Assembly: GCA_003232445.1 (NCBI GenBank)
Contig: QIJM01000509.1
Coordinates: 1-16,246 of the forward strand
Reading direction: 5' to 3'
Length of the DNA stretch: 16,246 nucleotides
Source: Paraglaciecola arctica
GTDB taxonomy: Bacteria; Pseudomonadota; Gammaproteobacteria; Enterobacterales; Alteromonadaceae
Position numbers and translations under genes: made by a program
Notes under the pieces: model-generated
Databases searched by the model: none
What the model saw: the letters and a program-made list of their open reading frames with translations, nothing else
Told to the model about the DNA's origin: nothing
In this document: positions 1 to 7,196 of the stretch, piece after piece
Layout of the letters: each line of letters opens with the position of its first letter
How positions within the stretch are numbered: position 1 is the first letter of the stretch

Positions 1-1070
1 CTCTATACAAAGATTGGTTGAATAAAGGGGTTGATATTAATGCTGATTTTATTGAATTAACAAAATGGCAGGGCACTCAATCAGATAATGACGAGACACT
101 ATCTGCCACCCCGATTCAATTTACTGCCAACATTGATACTTTGCCGCCTGTTAGCTTTTCTTGTACCCACTGTCGTTTTCTGGATAACGACTTAGGCAAA
201 ATTGATTTTAACCTGTCTCGGTCTGCCACAGGAATGAAGATAGACCAAGTACGCTTAAACAATGCTCATGGTCTATTTTATGGCTCAGGGGACTGGTTTT
301 TAACCAACGGCCAAAGTAGTACACGTTTAAAAGGGGAGTTTAGCAGCTCGGATTTTGGCGCATTTCTCAAAGATCTTAAGTTAGGATCAGGGATCAAGGA
401 TTCAAAAGCCAGTTCCAAATTCGATTTAAGTTGGAAACGTGCCCCTTACGAATTTAACTTTGACACACTTAATGGCCAAATAGACTGGCGCTTAACAGAT
501 GGCTATTTGACTGAAGTCAGTGACAAAGGCTCACGAATATTCAGTCTGCTTAGCCTTGACTCATTGGTTCGTAAACTGCAACTTGATTTTAGAGACATAT
601 TTGCCAAAGGATTTTTCTACGATAAAATTAAAGGCAGTTTTCAGCTAGAAAATGGCATCGCTTATACCCAAGATACCTTAGTTGATGGAGGGGCCGGCGA
701 AATCACTATGCAAGGTTACACCGACTTAAACGCCCAGCAACTCAATTACCAAATCGAGTTTACCCCGAATGTGACATCCAGCTTACCTGTGATAGTGGCA
801 TGGATGGTCAACCCAGCTACAGCATTGGCGGCTCTTGCGCTGGATCAAGTGCTGACTTCTACCAAAGTAATTTCTAATATCAAGTTTTCACTCACTGGCA
901 CCTTAGACGAACCACAACTCACAGAGTTAGGTCGCGATAGTAAAGAAGTATCGCTGCCAGCAAGGGTTAAACCTGAGGCAGAAACAGAAACACCAAACCA
1001 ACCTATAAATCTACAATTAGACACACCTGTTAACATCCAAGTACCTGCCGAGACACCAGTAAGTGGCTAG
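1..1070 (+). CDS. yhdP: YhdP family AsmA-like protein, C-terminal part (5' end outside the window)
   Basis: The reading frame is open from the first full codon (position 3) to TAG at 1068-1070, giving about 355 residues, so this is only the C-terminal third or less of a protein that is usually over 1,200 residues long. The TTG at 18 is not a real start. The segment has the AsmA-like C-terminal features of YhdP: amphipathic beta-rich stretches, a 'VDGGAGEITMQGYTDL' strand block, and then a hydrophobic 'SSLPVIVAWMVNPATALAALAL' type stretch at about 750-845. YhdP is an inner-membrane-anchored periplasm-spanning protein. With TamB and YdbH it moves phospholipid to the outer membrane. The last ~45 residues form a Pro/Glu/Thr-rich tail that looks unstructured. 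The gene overlaps the nitrilase gene by 8 nt. Identification rests on motif memory plus gene order next to tldD. Confidence 0.85.
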   Translation, partial: LYKDWLNKGVDINADFIELTKWQGTQSDNDETLSATPIQFTANIDTLPPVSFSCTHCRFLDNDLGKIDFNLSRSATGMKIDQVRLNNAHGLFYGSGDWFLTNGQSSTRLKGEFSSSDFGAFLKDLKLGSGIKDSKASSKFDLSWKRAPYEFNFDTLNGQIDWRLTDGYLTEVSDKGSRIFSLLSLDSLVRKLQLDFRDIFAKGFFYDKIKGSFQLENGIAYTQDTLVDGGAGEITMQGYTDLNAQQLNYQIEFTPNVTSSLPVIVAWMVNPATALAALALDQVLTSTKVISNIKFSLTGTLDEPQLTELGRDSKEVSLPARVKPEAETETPNQPINLQLDTPVNIQVPAETPVSG

Positions 1071-1902
1071 TCTCTGCCCAAATATCGTGGCAATTCAAAT
1101 GAATTCTTCACCACTGGTTGCAGATAATCTTATATTTGTAGAGCAGCAGCTCAAATTATTGCCCACACAAAGACCTTGTTTGGTGGTATTGCCCGAATGT
1201 TTTGCTTGTTTTGGTGGCGGTGACAAATTAATTCTGAATATCGCAGAAGACTTACACCACGGGCCCATCCAACATAAGCTTAAGCAATTCGCTAAACAGT
1301 ATGACATCTGGTTAGTTGCAGGCAGTTTGCCAGTAAGGTGCCCAACAACAAATAAATTCACGGCATCTTGTTTATTGATTAATGATCACGGAGAGATGGT
1401 CGAAGAGTATCAAAAAATACACCTCTTCGATGCTCAAGTGGCAGATAACACCGGCACATATCTGGAATCCCGCTGTACTCAGGCTGGCAATAAATTAATC
1501 GTCACTCATACCCCCTTTGGTAACCTTGGTTTAGCCGTTTGTTACGATATTCGTTTTGCTGGCATGTTTGCAGCCATGAATCAGATTGCGCAGCTTGACG
1601 TATTAGCATTGCCTGCTGCCTTTACGCAACAGACGGGTCAAGCTCACTGGCATTCATTACTGAGAGCCCGAGCCATCGAAAATCAGTGTTATATCGTCGC
1701 CGCTAATCAAACAGGCAAACATAGGAATAAGCGGCAAACTTATGGTCACTCCTGTATCATCTCACCTTGGGGCGAAAAACTAGTTGAGCTGCCCCATGAT
1801 ACCGGCATGATACATGCTCAAATTGATCAGCCATTACTCACTGATATCCGCACTAAAATGCCCGTTTATCAGCACAACAAATTCAGGAGTCACCTTGTCT
1901 AA
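1063..1902 (+). CDS. Nit-family carbon-nitrogen hydrolase (deaminated glutathione amidase-like)
   Basis: This 279-residue protein has the nitrilase-superfamily catalytic triad in the expected order and spacing: Glu45 in LPECFA, Lys118 in YQKIHLFDA, and Cys160 in LAVCYDIRF. The IHLFD and CYDIRF contexts are those of the Nit1/Nit2 branch, whose characterised members hydrolyse deaminated glutathione or omega-amides in the cytoplasm. The exact substrate here is inferred, not shown. The start is the GTG at 1063, inside the last codons of yhdP (8-nt overlap). No strong Shine-Dalgarno is visible, so translation is probably coupled to yhdP. Its stop at 1900-1902 in turn overlaps the proposed TTG start of tldD by 8 nt. 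A Nit gene between yhdP and tldD is a common arrangement in marine gammaproteobacteria. Confidence 0.88.
   Translation: MASLCPNIVAIQMNSSPLVADNLIFVEQQLKLLPTQRPCLVVLPECFACFGGGDKLILNIAEDLHHGPIQHKLKQFAKQYDIWLVAGSLPVRCPTTNKFTASCLLINDHGEMVEEYQKIHLFDAQVADNTGTYLESRCTQAGNKLIVTHTPFGNLGLAVCYDIRFAGMFAAMNQIAQLDVLALPAAFTQQTGQAHWHSLLRARAIENQCYIVAANQTGKHRNKRQTYGHSCIISPWGEKLVELPHDTGMIHAQIDQPLLTDIRTKMPVYQHNKFRSHLV
1885..1889 (+). promoter_or_regulatory. Shine-Dalgarno site deciding the TTG start of tldD
   Basis: AGGAG, 5 nt before the TTG at 1895 and lying inside the 3' end of the nitrilase gene. It is the only good ribosome binding site near the start of the conserved TldD sequence, and it supports the TTG over the upstream in-frame ATG at 1814. 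Confidence 0.75.
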
Positions 1903-3337
1903 CTTGGTAGAAGAAAACTTACTAAATGCATCGAATCTAACCCGCTCAACATTAGAGACAGCACTAGATAACATATATCAACATGACAACGATTTTGCTG
2001 ATTTGTATTTTCAGTCAAGTCAACATGAAACCTGGGTACTAGAAGACGGTATCATTAAAGAAGGCAGCTACAATATAGAGCGCGGCGTGGGTGTTCGTGC
2101 AGTCAGCGGTGAAAAAACGGGCTTTGCTTACTCTGATGAAATCTCCCCAGAAGCGTTAATGAAAGCAGCAAAAGCCTCACGTAGTATTTCAAATTTCGGT
2201 GGTAAACATAAGGTAGCGTCACTCAAACAATCTTACCCTGCTAGCCGATATCATGCCGAAAATCCACTTTTGGGTATGCAAGAACAAGAAAAAATAGCCT
2301 TATTGCGAGCCGCAGATGAATACATCCGCAAACAAGAAAGTGCATTGAGCCAAGTGGTTATTAGTATCAGCGGCGTATATGAGGAAATCTTGATTGCGGC
2401 GACAGATGGCACTTTTTGCACCGATATTCGCCCGCTTATCCGCTTCAACTGTTCAGTATTGATGGAAAAAGACGGCCGCCGTGAAAGAGGCAGTTCAGGT
2501 GCAGGTGGGCGTTTTGCCTATGATTATTTTGTCGCAGAAGACGATGGCCGCCCCCGCTATCAACAAGTAGCAGATGAAGCCATTCACATGGCCAGAGTGA
2601 ATATGCAGGCTGTACCCGCCCCCGCCGGGAAAATGCCAGTTGTGTTAGGCAGTGGTTGGCCGGGCGTATTGTTACATGAAGCCGTAGGTCATGGTTTAGA
2701 AGGTGACTTCAACCGTAAAGGCGCGTCTACTTTCAGTGGTCGTATCGGCGAACAAGTCGCAGCCAAAGGCTGTACAGTTGTAGATGATGGTACATTAGCC
2801 GACAGACGCGGCTCACTCAGTGTCGATGATGAAGGCACACCCACTCAATACAATGTGTTAATCGAAGACGGTATTCTTAAAGGTTATATGCAAGACAAAC
2901 TCAATGCACGTTTGATGGGTGTTGCACCCACTGGCAATGGTCGCCGCGAGTCTTATGCTCATTTGCCTATGCCACGTATGACCAATACTTATATGTTAGG
3001 CGGTGAGTTCGCACCAGAAGAAATCATTGCATCAATAGACAAAGGCATTTACGCACCTAACTTTGGTGGCGGTCAGGTCGATATCACCTCAGGCAAATTT
3101 GTATTTTCTACATCCGAAGCCTACCTAATCGAAAAAGGCAAAATCACCACCCCGATCAAAGGCGCAACGTTGATTGGCAACGGCCCAGAAGCCATGCAAA
3201 AGATTTCTATGATAGGTAATGACTTAGCCCTAGATAAAGGCGTGGGAGTGTGCGGAAAAGACGGGCAAAGTGTGCCAGTTGGGGTAGGTCAACCCACCCT
3301 GAAAATAGATGAGTTAACGGTTGGTGGCACGGCTTAA
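1895..3337 (+). CDS. tldD: Metalloprotease subunit TldD
   Basis: TldD is the catalytic subunit of the TldD/TldE (PmbA) heterodimeric zinc metalloprotease. In E. coli this enzyme trims the microcin B17 leader and degrades unfolded CcdA. The zinc motif HEAVGHGLEGD is present: His261, Glu262 and His265 in the numbering used here, with the conserved Cys453 in GVGVCGKDGQS. These match the E. coli H262/E263/H266/C454 set shifted by one residue. I chose the TTG at 1895 as start, because AGGAG at 1885-1889 sits 5 nt upstream and the product is then 480 residues (E. coli TldD is 481) beginning MSNLVEENLL, as expected. The longer reading from 1814 would overlap the nitrilase gene by 89 nt and adds 27 residues that look unlike the family. 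It overlaps the upstream gene by 8 nt and runs towards the convergent lipoprotein gene with only 16 nt between them. Confidence 0.96.
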   Translation: MSNLVEENLLNASNLTRSTLETALDNIYQHDNDFADLYFQSSQHETWVLEDGIIKEGSYNIERGVGVRAVSGEKTGFAYSDEISPEALMKAAKASRSISNFGGKHKVASLKQSYPASRYHAENPLLGMQEQEKIALLRAADEYIRKQESALSQVVISISGVYEEILIAATDGTFCTDIRPLIRFNCSVLMEKDGRRERGSSGAGGRFAYDYFVAEDDGRPRYQQVADEAIHMARVNMQAVPAPAGKMPVVLGSGWPGVLLHEAVGHGLEGDFNRKGASTFSGRIGEQVAAKGCTVVDDGTLADRRGSLSVDDEGTPTQYNVLIEDGILKGYMQDKLNARLMGVAPTGNGRRESYAHLPMPRMTNTYMLGGEFAPEEIIASIDKGIYAPNFGGGQVDITSGKFVFSTSEAYLIEKGKITTPIKGATLIGNGPEAMQKISMIGNDLALDKGVGVCGKDGQSVPVGVGQPTLKIDELTVGGTA

Positions 3338-3353
3338 TTTTACTCGGTTGGTA

Positions 3354-5153
3354 TTACAGCAAAGTCACGGGGAAACTGAATCGGGTTTCAATTCCCTGTG
3401 GTGTGGTCACCAGTATTTGGATATTTGCCACAATGCTGGCATCGTCTTCTGCTAAGGTGTTTTCAATCTCAAAAACAAATTGTGTTCTGCCAAGATCGTT
3501 ACTATTAGCAACTGTATCACCACTAGCTAGCGTTATTACACCTTGATCAGAACTCACCGCAAAGCCTGTGCCCGCAGGCATAACATTTGCGAATACATCA
3601 CCTGTTAGTGCTGACAAAATAACTCTACTTCCTCTAGCGACAACAATAGGTGCTGGGTTACTTGGTGCATCGTAATTACTAGCAAGTAAAACACTCGCGG
3701 TATCAAAAATATCGATATATGCATCACTACCAGACACTAACAGCCTAAACGCTTTGCGAACATGTATAGATGCTGCAGTGCCCATTCCGCAGAGGGCAGA
3801 ATCGATGCACTGAGCACCGTTAAACAAACCATCAGCATCATCAAATACTTGGTTATTATTATAATCTAAAAACGGTTCGCCACTATCCCACAGGCGATTT
3901 TCGTTATCATCACGCCATGCTTCGGAATAATCTACAAATCCTGTATCTCCAGCACTCGTTGTGCCAAACCCACTGGCGGTATTAAGTTGATCATCGATTG
4001 CACCACCATCATTGTCATCAAAAGCATTATTACCATTGCTATCGAATAAGGTTTCATGGCCAATAGCGGTAGCTAATACTGTCACTCTGCCATCTGTCAC
4101 TCTAGGGTTGGCACTGATCCAAACTACTGTACATGCCCCATCTGAGGTCAAACAACTAGAGCCAATTTGTCCGCCTTCAGTGGTGAAAGTCACTACCGTC
4201 TCGTCTGGTACAGGGTTACCAAAGGTATCCGATAGACGTGCGGTGACATTGCTAGTGATGCCATTCACATCGAAACCCTCAACATTTAAGGTGTCGGCTG
4301 ATAAGGTGAATGTTCTTTGACTGGGTAATCCTGTAGTAATGGCAATTGCACTCGATTGAGTACTAAGCACTTCACCATTTATGTCAGTGATAGAGGCATT
4401 AACTCGAACCGAAGTGGGTACATTTCCTGCGGTAACCAAAGTATCTACCTGCCCATTTTCGTCACTAGCTGCACTTGAAGAGGTTAGCTCTATCCCGCCT
4501 ATCTCAGTGGTCAAACTAAATGACACGATTTGTCCTGCTAATGGTGTTCCATTTTGGTTTAACACGGTAAAGGACACTGTACTTTGAGACTCGCTGCTGC
4601 CCCCAGCACCACTCAATAAAATTGAAGCTGATGCGACAGATAAAAAACTAATGCTACCTACCACCTCCGGCCGAATATCAATTTCTTGCGTCGCGGTTAA
4701 TGTGGCATCTGTTGTCACTACTGTAACTGTGATTTGATCTTTAGTGCCTGAACTGCCAGCACATCCATCGTCGGTAAAGGTACTAGAGGCCTCACCATTA
4801 ACGGTACTGATATCGGTGTCTAATATGGCTTGCTCTGATATAACGCAGTTGGATGTGAACTCCACCAAATAAGCCTCAGTAACACGCTGATTATCATCAT
4901 CGACTAAGGTGACGTTTAAACCAACCGAGCCACCTGCGCTTATCTCAAACACACCATTGACTGGCGCTAGTGAAACTCCAACCTCGCCTTCTACGAATTG
5001 CCCAGATTGATCAAAAAAGCCGATTTTGATTGTGTTGGTAGAAGTTGAATCATCAGCACCAAATGGGTCGCTGCCGTTTTCCCCCGACACACCGCCGCCG
5101 CAGCTGCTTAATAAAAACACAGCAAAAAAAATAAAAAGAGAGTGCATACGCAT
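3354..5153 (-). CDS. Secreted lipoprotein with invasin-type bacterial Ig-like domains and Asp/Asn-rich calcium-type loops
   Basis: This 599-residue protein begins with a lipoprotein signal: hydrophobic residues 5-15, lipobox LSSC with Cys18, and Gly at +2, which predicts outer-membrane retention. Three Big_1-like (intimin/invasin) repeats follow at about residues 68-160, 188-272 and 285-365. They show the usual hallmarks: VTLVDDDNQRV, LNQNGTPLAGQIVSF and LSDTFGNPVPDETVVTF. Next come three EF-hand/dockerin-like loops rich in Asp and Asn (371-382, 415-426 and 430-441), and a fourth beta-rich domain to the C terminus. It is likely a surface or periplasmic calcium-stabilised structural protein. 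No enzyme motif is visible and the function is unknown. It starts 5 nt after the yjgA stop and probably shares that transcript. ATG codons 1 and 3 are both possible starts. It separates yjgA from tldD, as an accessory insertion would. Confidence 0.85.
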   Translation of the reverse strand: MRMHSLFIFFAVFLLSSCGGGVSGENGSDPFGADDSTSTNTIKIGFFDQSGQFVEGEVGVSLAPVNGVFEISAGGSVGLNVTLVDDDNQRVTEAYLVEFTSNCVISEQAILDTDISTVNGEASSTFTDDGCAGSSGTKDQITVTVVTTDATLTATQEIDIRPEVVGSISFLSVASASILLSGAGGSSESQSTVSFTVLNQNGTPLAGQIVSFSLTTEIGGIELTSSSAASDENGQVDTLVTAGNVPTSVRVNASITDINGEVLSTQSSAIAITTGLPSQRTFTLSADTLNVEGFDVNGITSNVTARLSDTFGNPVPDETVVTFTTEGGQIGSSCLTSDGACTVVWISANPRVTDGRVTVLATAIGHETLFDSNGNNAFDDNDGGAIDDQLNTASGFGTTSAGDTGFVDYSEAWRDDNENRLWDSGEPFLDYNNNQVFDDADGLFNGAQCIDSALCGMGTAASIHVRKAFRLLVSGSDAYIDIFDTASVLLASNYDAPSNPAPIVVARGSRVILSALTGDVFANVMPAGTGFAVSSDQGVITLASGDTVANSNDLGRTQFVFEIENTLAEDDASIVANIQILVTTPQGIETRFSFPVTLL

Positions 5154-5158
5154 AATTA

Positions 5159-5698
5159 TTATCCGTTTATGATTTGTTTTAAATATTGAAAAAGCTCACG
5201 AGACGCTTTGGGTGGTTTGTTTTCAGCTTGCTGTTTATTAGCCTGACGCACATATTGTCGCAATTTTTGTCGATCAAGCAGCGGATAATCAGCAATAGTC
5301 GACTCAACTTTGCTATCACCTTCTTTCAAAATCTCATCTCTGAGCATTTCAGTTCCATGAAAAGCATCATTTAATTTTTTATGTGCAGATTTAATATTAC
5401 TTAAGGCATGTTCTATTGCGGCAATGTCTACATTGCGCATTATTTTACCAATCAATTGCAATTGACGGCGATAACCTTCTTTTTTACGTAAAATTCTTCG
5501 TGCAAGCATTACCGCATCGAGTAATTCCGGCTCCATCGGGATTTTAGCCAAAGAGGATTGACCAAGGTGAACCAAAGACTCCCCTAGCTTCTGCATTGCA
5601 ACCATTTGAGCTTTAATTTGGGTTTTACTGAGTTGTTCACTTTCTTCATTAACGTCGAACTCATCTTCAACATCTTTGTTTTTTTTCGGGGCGACCAT
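5159..5698 (-). CDS. darP: Dual-action ribosomal maturation protein DarP (YjgA, DUF615)
   Basis: This 179-residue, highly charged, mostly helical protein matches YjgA/DarP, a factor that joins late precursors of the 50S subunit and helps mature the peptidyl-transferase centre. E. coli YjgA is 183 residues. Recognisable blocks are SKTQIKAQMVAMQKLGE, LLDAVMLARRI, RRQLQLIGKIMR and the C-terminal RQYVRQANKQ...ASRELFQYLK region. The N terminus is acidic and low in complexity (residues 5-22). The start is the ATG at 5698, with no strong Shine-Dalgarno visible. The gene is divergent from pmbA across 85 nt, the same arrangement as in enterobacteria, which supports the call. The Ig-like lipoprotein gene follows after 5 nt. 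Confidence 0.93.
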   Translation of the reverse strand: MVAPKKNKDVEDEFDVNEESEQLSKTQIKAQMVAMQKLGESLVHLGQSSLAKIPMEPELLDAVMLARRILRKKEGYRRQLQLIGKIMRNVDIAAIEHALSNIKSAHKKLNDAFHGTEMLRDEILKEGDSKVESTIADYPLLDRQKLRQYVRQANKQQAENKPPKASRELFQYLKQIING

Positions 5699-5722
5699 GG
5701 TTTTATCTTTAGTGATACACTA

Positions 5723-5751
5723 TTGAAGATTGTAACCCCCAAAGCAATAAT
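5723..5751 (+). promoter_or_regulatory. Candidate sigma-70 promoter of pmbA in the divergent yjgA/pmbA spacer
   Basis: TTGAAG (5723-5728), 17 nt, AATAAT (5746-5751) fits a sigma-70 promoter (4/6 and 5/6 matches) and would start transcription about 25 nt before the pmbA ATG at 5784. GAAGG (5775-5779) is the likely ribosome binding site. On the opposite strand TACAAT (complement of 5729-5734) could be the -10 element for yjgA, but its -35 is poor. The two would overlap. Confidence 0.42.
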
Positions 5752-5783
5752 AAACTACAGTGTAGCCAAATAATGAAGGCCTT

Positions 5784-7109
5784 ATGCAACAACAATTAGC
5801 TGAAATACAAAGCATAGTAGACGACGTTTTAAAATTAGCCAAGGACAAAGGCGCGACTCAGGCTGAGGCTAGCATGTCTAAAATAGAAGGCATTGCAGTG
5901 TCTTCTCGTTTAAAAGAAGTCGAAACCGTTGAGTTTACCAACGATGGCGGTTTGGGCATTACTGTATACCACGGTAAGAGAAAGGGCAGCGCCTCAACTG
6001 CTGACTTATCACCCCAAGCGTTAACACTTACAGTAGAAAAAGCCATTGAAATAGCCAAACATACCAGTGACGATGAGTGCTCTGGTTTAGCCACAAAAGA
6101 ACTAATGGCCTTTGATTACCCTGATTTGGATTTATTTCACCCTGTAGAACTAGACACTGAACATGCAATACAACAGGTAATTACCGCTGAAGCCAGTGCG
6201 CTAGACGTAGACCCACGGATTACCAATTCAGATGGCGCGTCTTACAACGCCAACTTAGGCACCAAAGTATACGGCAATAGCCATGGTTTTAACGCTGGCT
6301 ATAACAGCAGTCGTTACAGCATGAGTTGCGTGGTGATTGGTGAACAAGACGGCGATATGCAGCGGGATTATAGCTATGCCGTTGGCCGTGAAGTTGGCAT
6401 GTTAACTAGCCCAGAACAATTAGGACGTGAGGCTGCACAATTTACCTTGGACAGACTAGGCGCTAGAAAAGTGAAGACCTGCAAGGTACCAGTGTTGTTT
6501 GATCGCGAAATTGCCTCAGGTCTATTCGGCCATTTTATCAGCGCTATTAGTGGTGGTAGTTTGTATCGAAAATCATCATTCTTATTAGATAAATTAGGCC
6601 AGCAAGTGTTGCCAAATTGGCTCAACATTACCGAACGCCCACATATTTTGAGAGGATTAGCCAGCTCCCCTTTTGATCATGAGGGTGTGAAAACTCAAAA
6701 TATAGATGTGGTTAGCGAAGGGGTACTCAATCATTATCTATTAACCAGTTACTCAGCCCGAAAACTCAAAATGCAAACCACAGGTCATGCCGGTGGAATT
6801 CACAATTGGTTTATTCAACATACCGGTGGATCCGATAAAGAAATGTTGGCGAAACTAGGCACCGGTTTGCTAGTAACTGAACTGATGGGTCAAGGCGTAA
6901 ATATTGTTACCGGTGACTACTCTAGAGGCGCGGCAGGCTTCTGGATAGAAAATGGCGTGATCCAATATCCCGTTCATGAAATCACTATTGCAGGGAACTT
7001 GGCTGATATGTTGATGAATATTGTGGCTATTGGCGCCGAACAAGAAACACGTAGCAGCGTGCAAACAGGCTCGGTATTAATTGAAAACATGCAGATAGCC
7101 GGTGAATAA
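5784..7109 (+). CDS. pmbA: Metalloprotease subunit TldE (PmbA)
   Basis: At 441 residues it is close to E. coli PmbA (450) and is the non-catalytic partner of TldD. It has the family's DREIASGLFGHF block at residues 240-251, where TldD carries HExxxH, so the zinc ligands are absent as expected for TldE. Further family blocks are ILRGLASSPFDHEGV, QTTGHAGGIHNWFI (331-344), and a C-terminal GVNIVTGDYSRGAAGFWIENG segment. TldE contributes to the peptide channel of the heterodimer and is needed for proteolysis. The ATG at 5784 has GAAGG 4 nt upstream. It stands alone and is divergent from yjgA. Its partner tldD is 2.4 kb away, separated by two opposite-strand genes. No RiPP precursor or toxin-antitoxin substrate was seen in the window. 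Confidence 0.95.
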   Translation: MQQQLAEIQSIVDDVLKLAKDKGATQAEASMSKIEGIAVSSRLKEVETVEFTNDGGLGITVYHGKRKGSASTADLSPQALTLTVEKAIEIAKHTSDDECSGLATKELMAFDYPDLDLFHPVELDTEHAIQQVITAEASALDVDPRITNSDGASYNANLGTKVYGNSHGFNAGYNSSRYSMSCVVIGEQDGDMQRDYSYAVGREVGMLTSPEQLGREAAQFTLDRLGARKVKTCKVPVLFDREIASGLFGHFISAISGGSLYRKSSFLLDKLGQQVLPNWLNITERPHILRGLASSPFDHEGVKTQNIDVVSEGVLNHYLLTSYSARKLKMQTTGHAGGIHNWFIQHTGGSDKEMLAKLGTGLLVTELMGQGVNIVTGDYSRGAAGFWIENGVIQYPVHEITIAGNLADMLMNIVAIGAEQETRSSVQTGSVLIENMQIAGE

Positions 7110-7159
7110 AACGTACGTAGTTTTTAAAAGAGAAAATCAACCCGCTTATATCTTCCAAC

Positions 7160-7165
7160 TATAAC
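7160..7165 (+). promoter_or_regulatory. Candidate -10 element for the AraC-HDOD gene
   Basis: TATAAC (5/6 match) lies about 32 nt before the preferred TTG start. Only a poor -35 (TCAACC, 7137-7142) is found 17 nt upstream. The pmbA-to-regulator spacer (7110-7196) shows no convincing terminator. Confidence 0.3.
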
Positions 7166-7196
7166 CAACGACTGAGTGCTAGCTAGAGGGATTGTC

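Noticed and set aside
1814..1894. Longer N terminus for TldD from the ATG at 1814
   Set aside because: It overlaps the nitrilase gene by 89 nt and adds 27 residues not typical of TldD, while TTG 1895 has a good ribosome binding site and gives the family length.
3338..3360. TTGGTATTA string near the tldD end, similar to half of the 16132 palindrome
   Set aside because: It lacks the second arm and overlaps the stop of the lipoprotein gene; a chance match is more likely.
4012..4320. Plus-strand open frame of 102 residues
   Set aside because: It lies antisense within the Ig-like lipoprotein gene, shows no family features and has no ribosome binding site; it mirrors the repeat codons of the real gene.
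7107..7125. Possible pmbA terminator (AAAAC / GTTTT around ACGTACGT)
   Set aside because: The stem is only five mostly A-T pairs and the T run is part of the stem, so it is not convincing.
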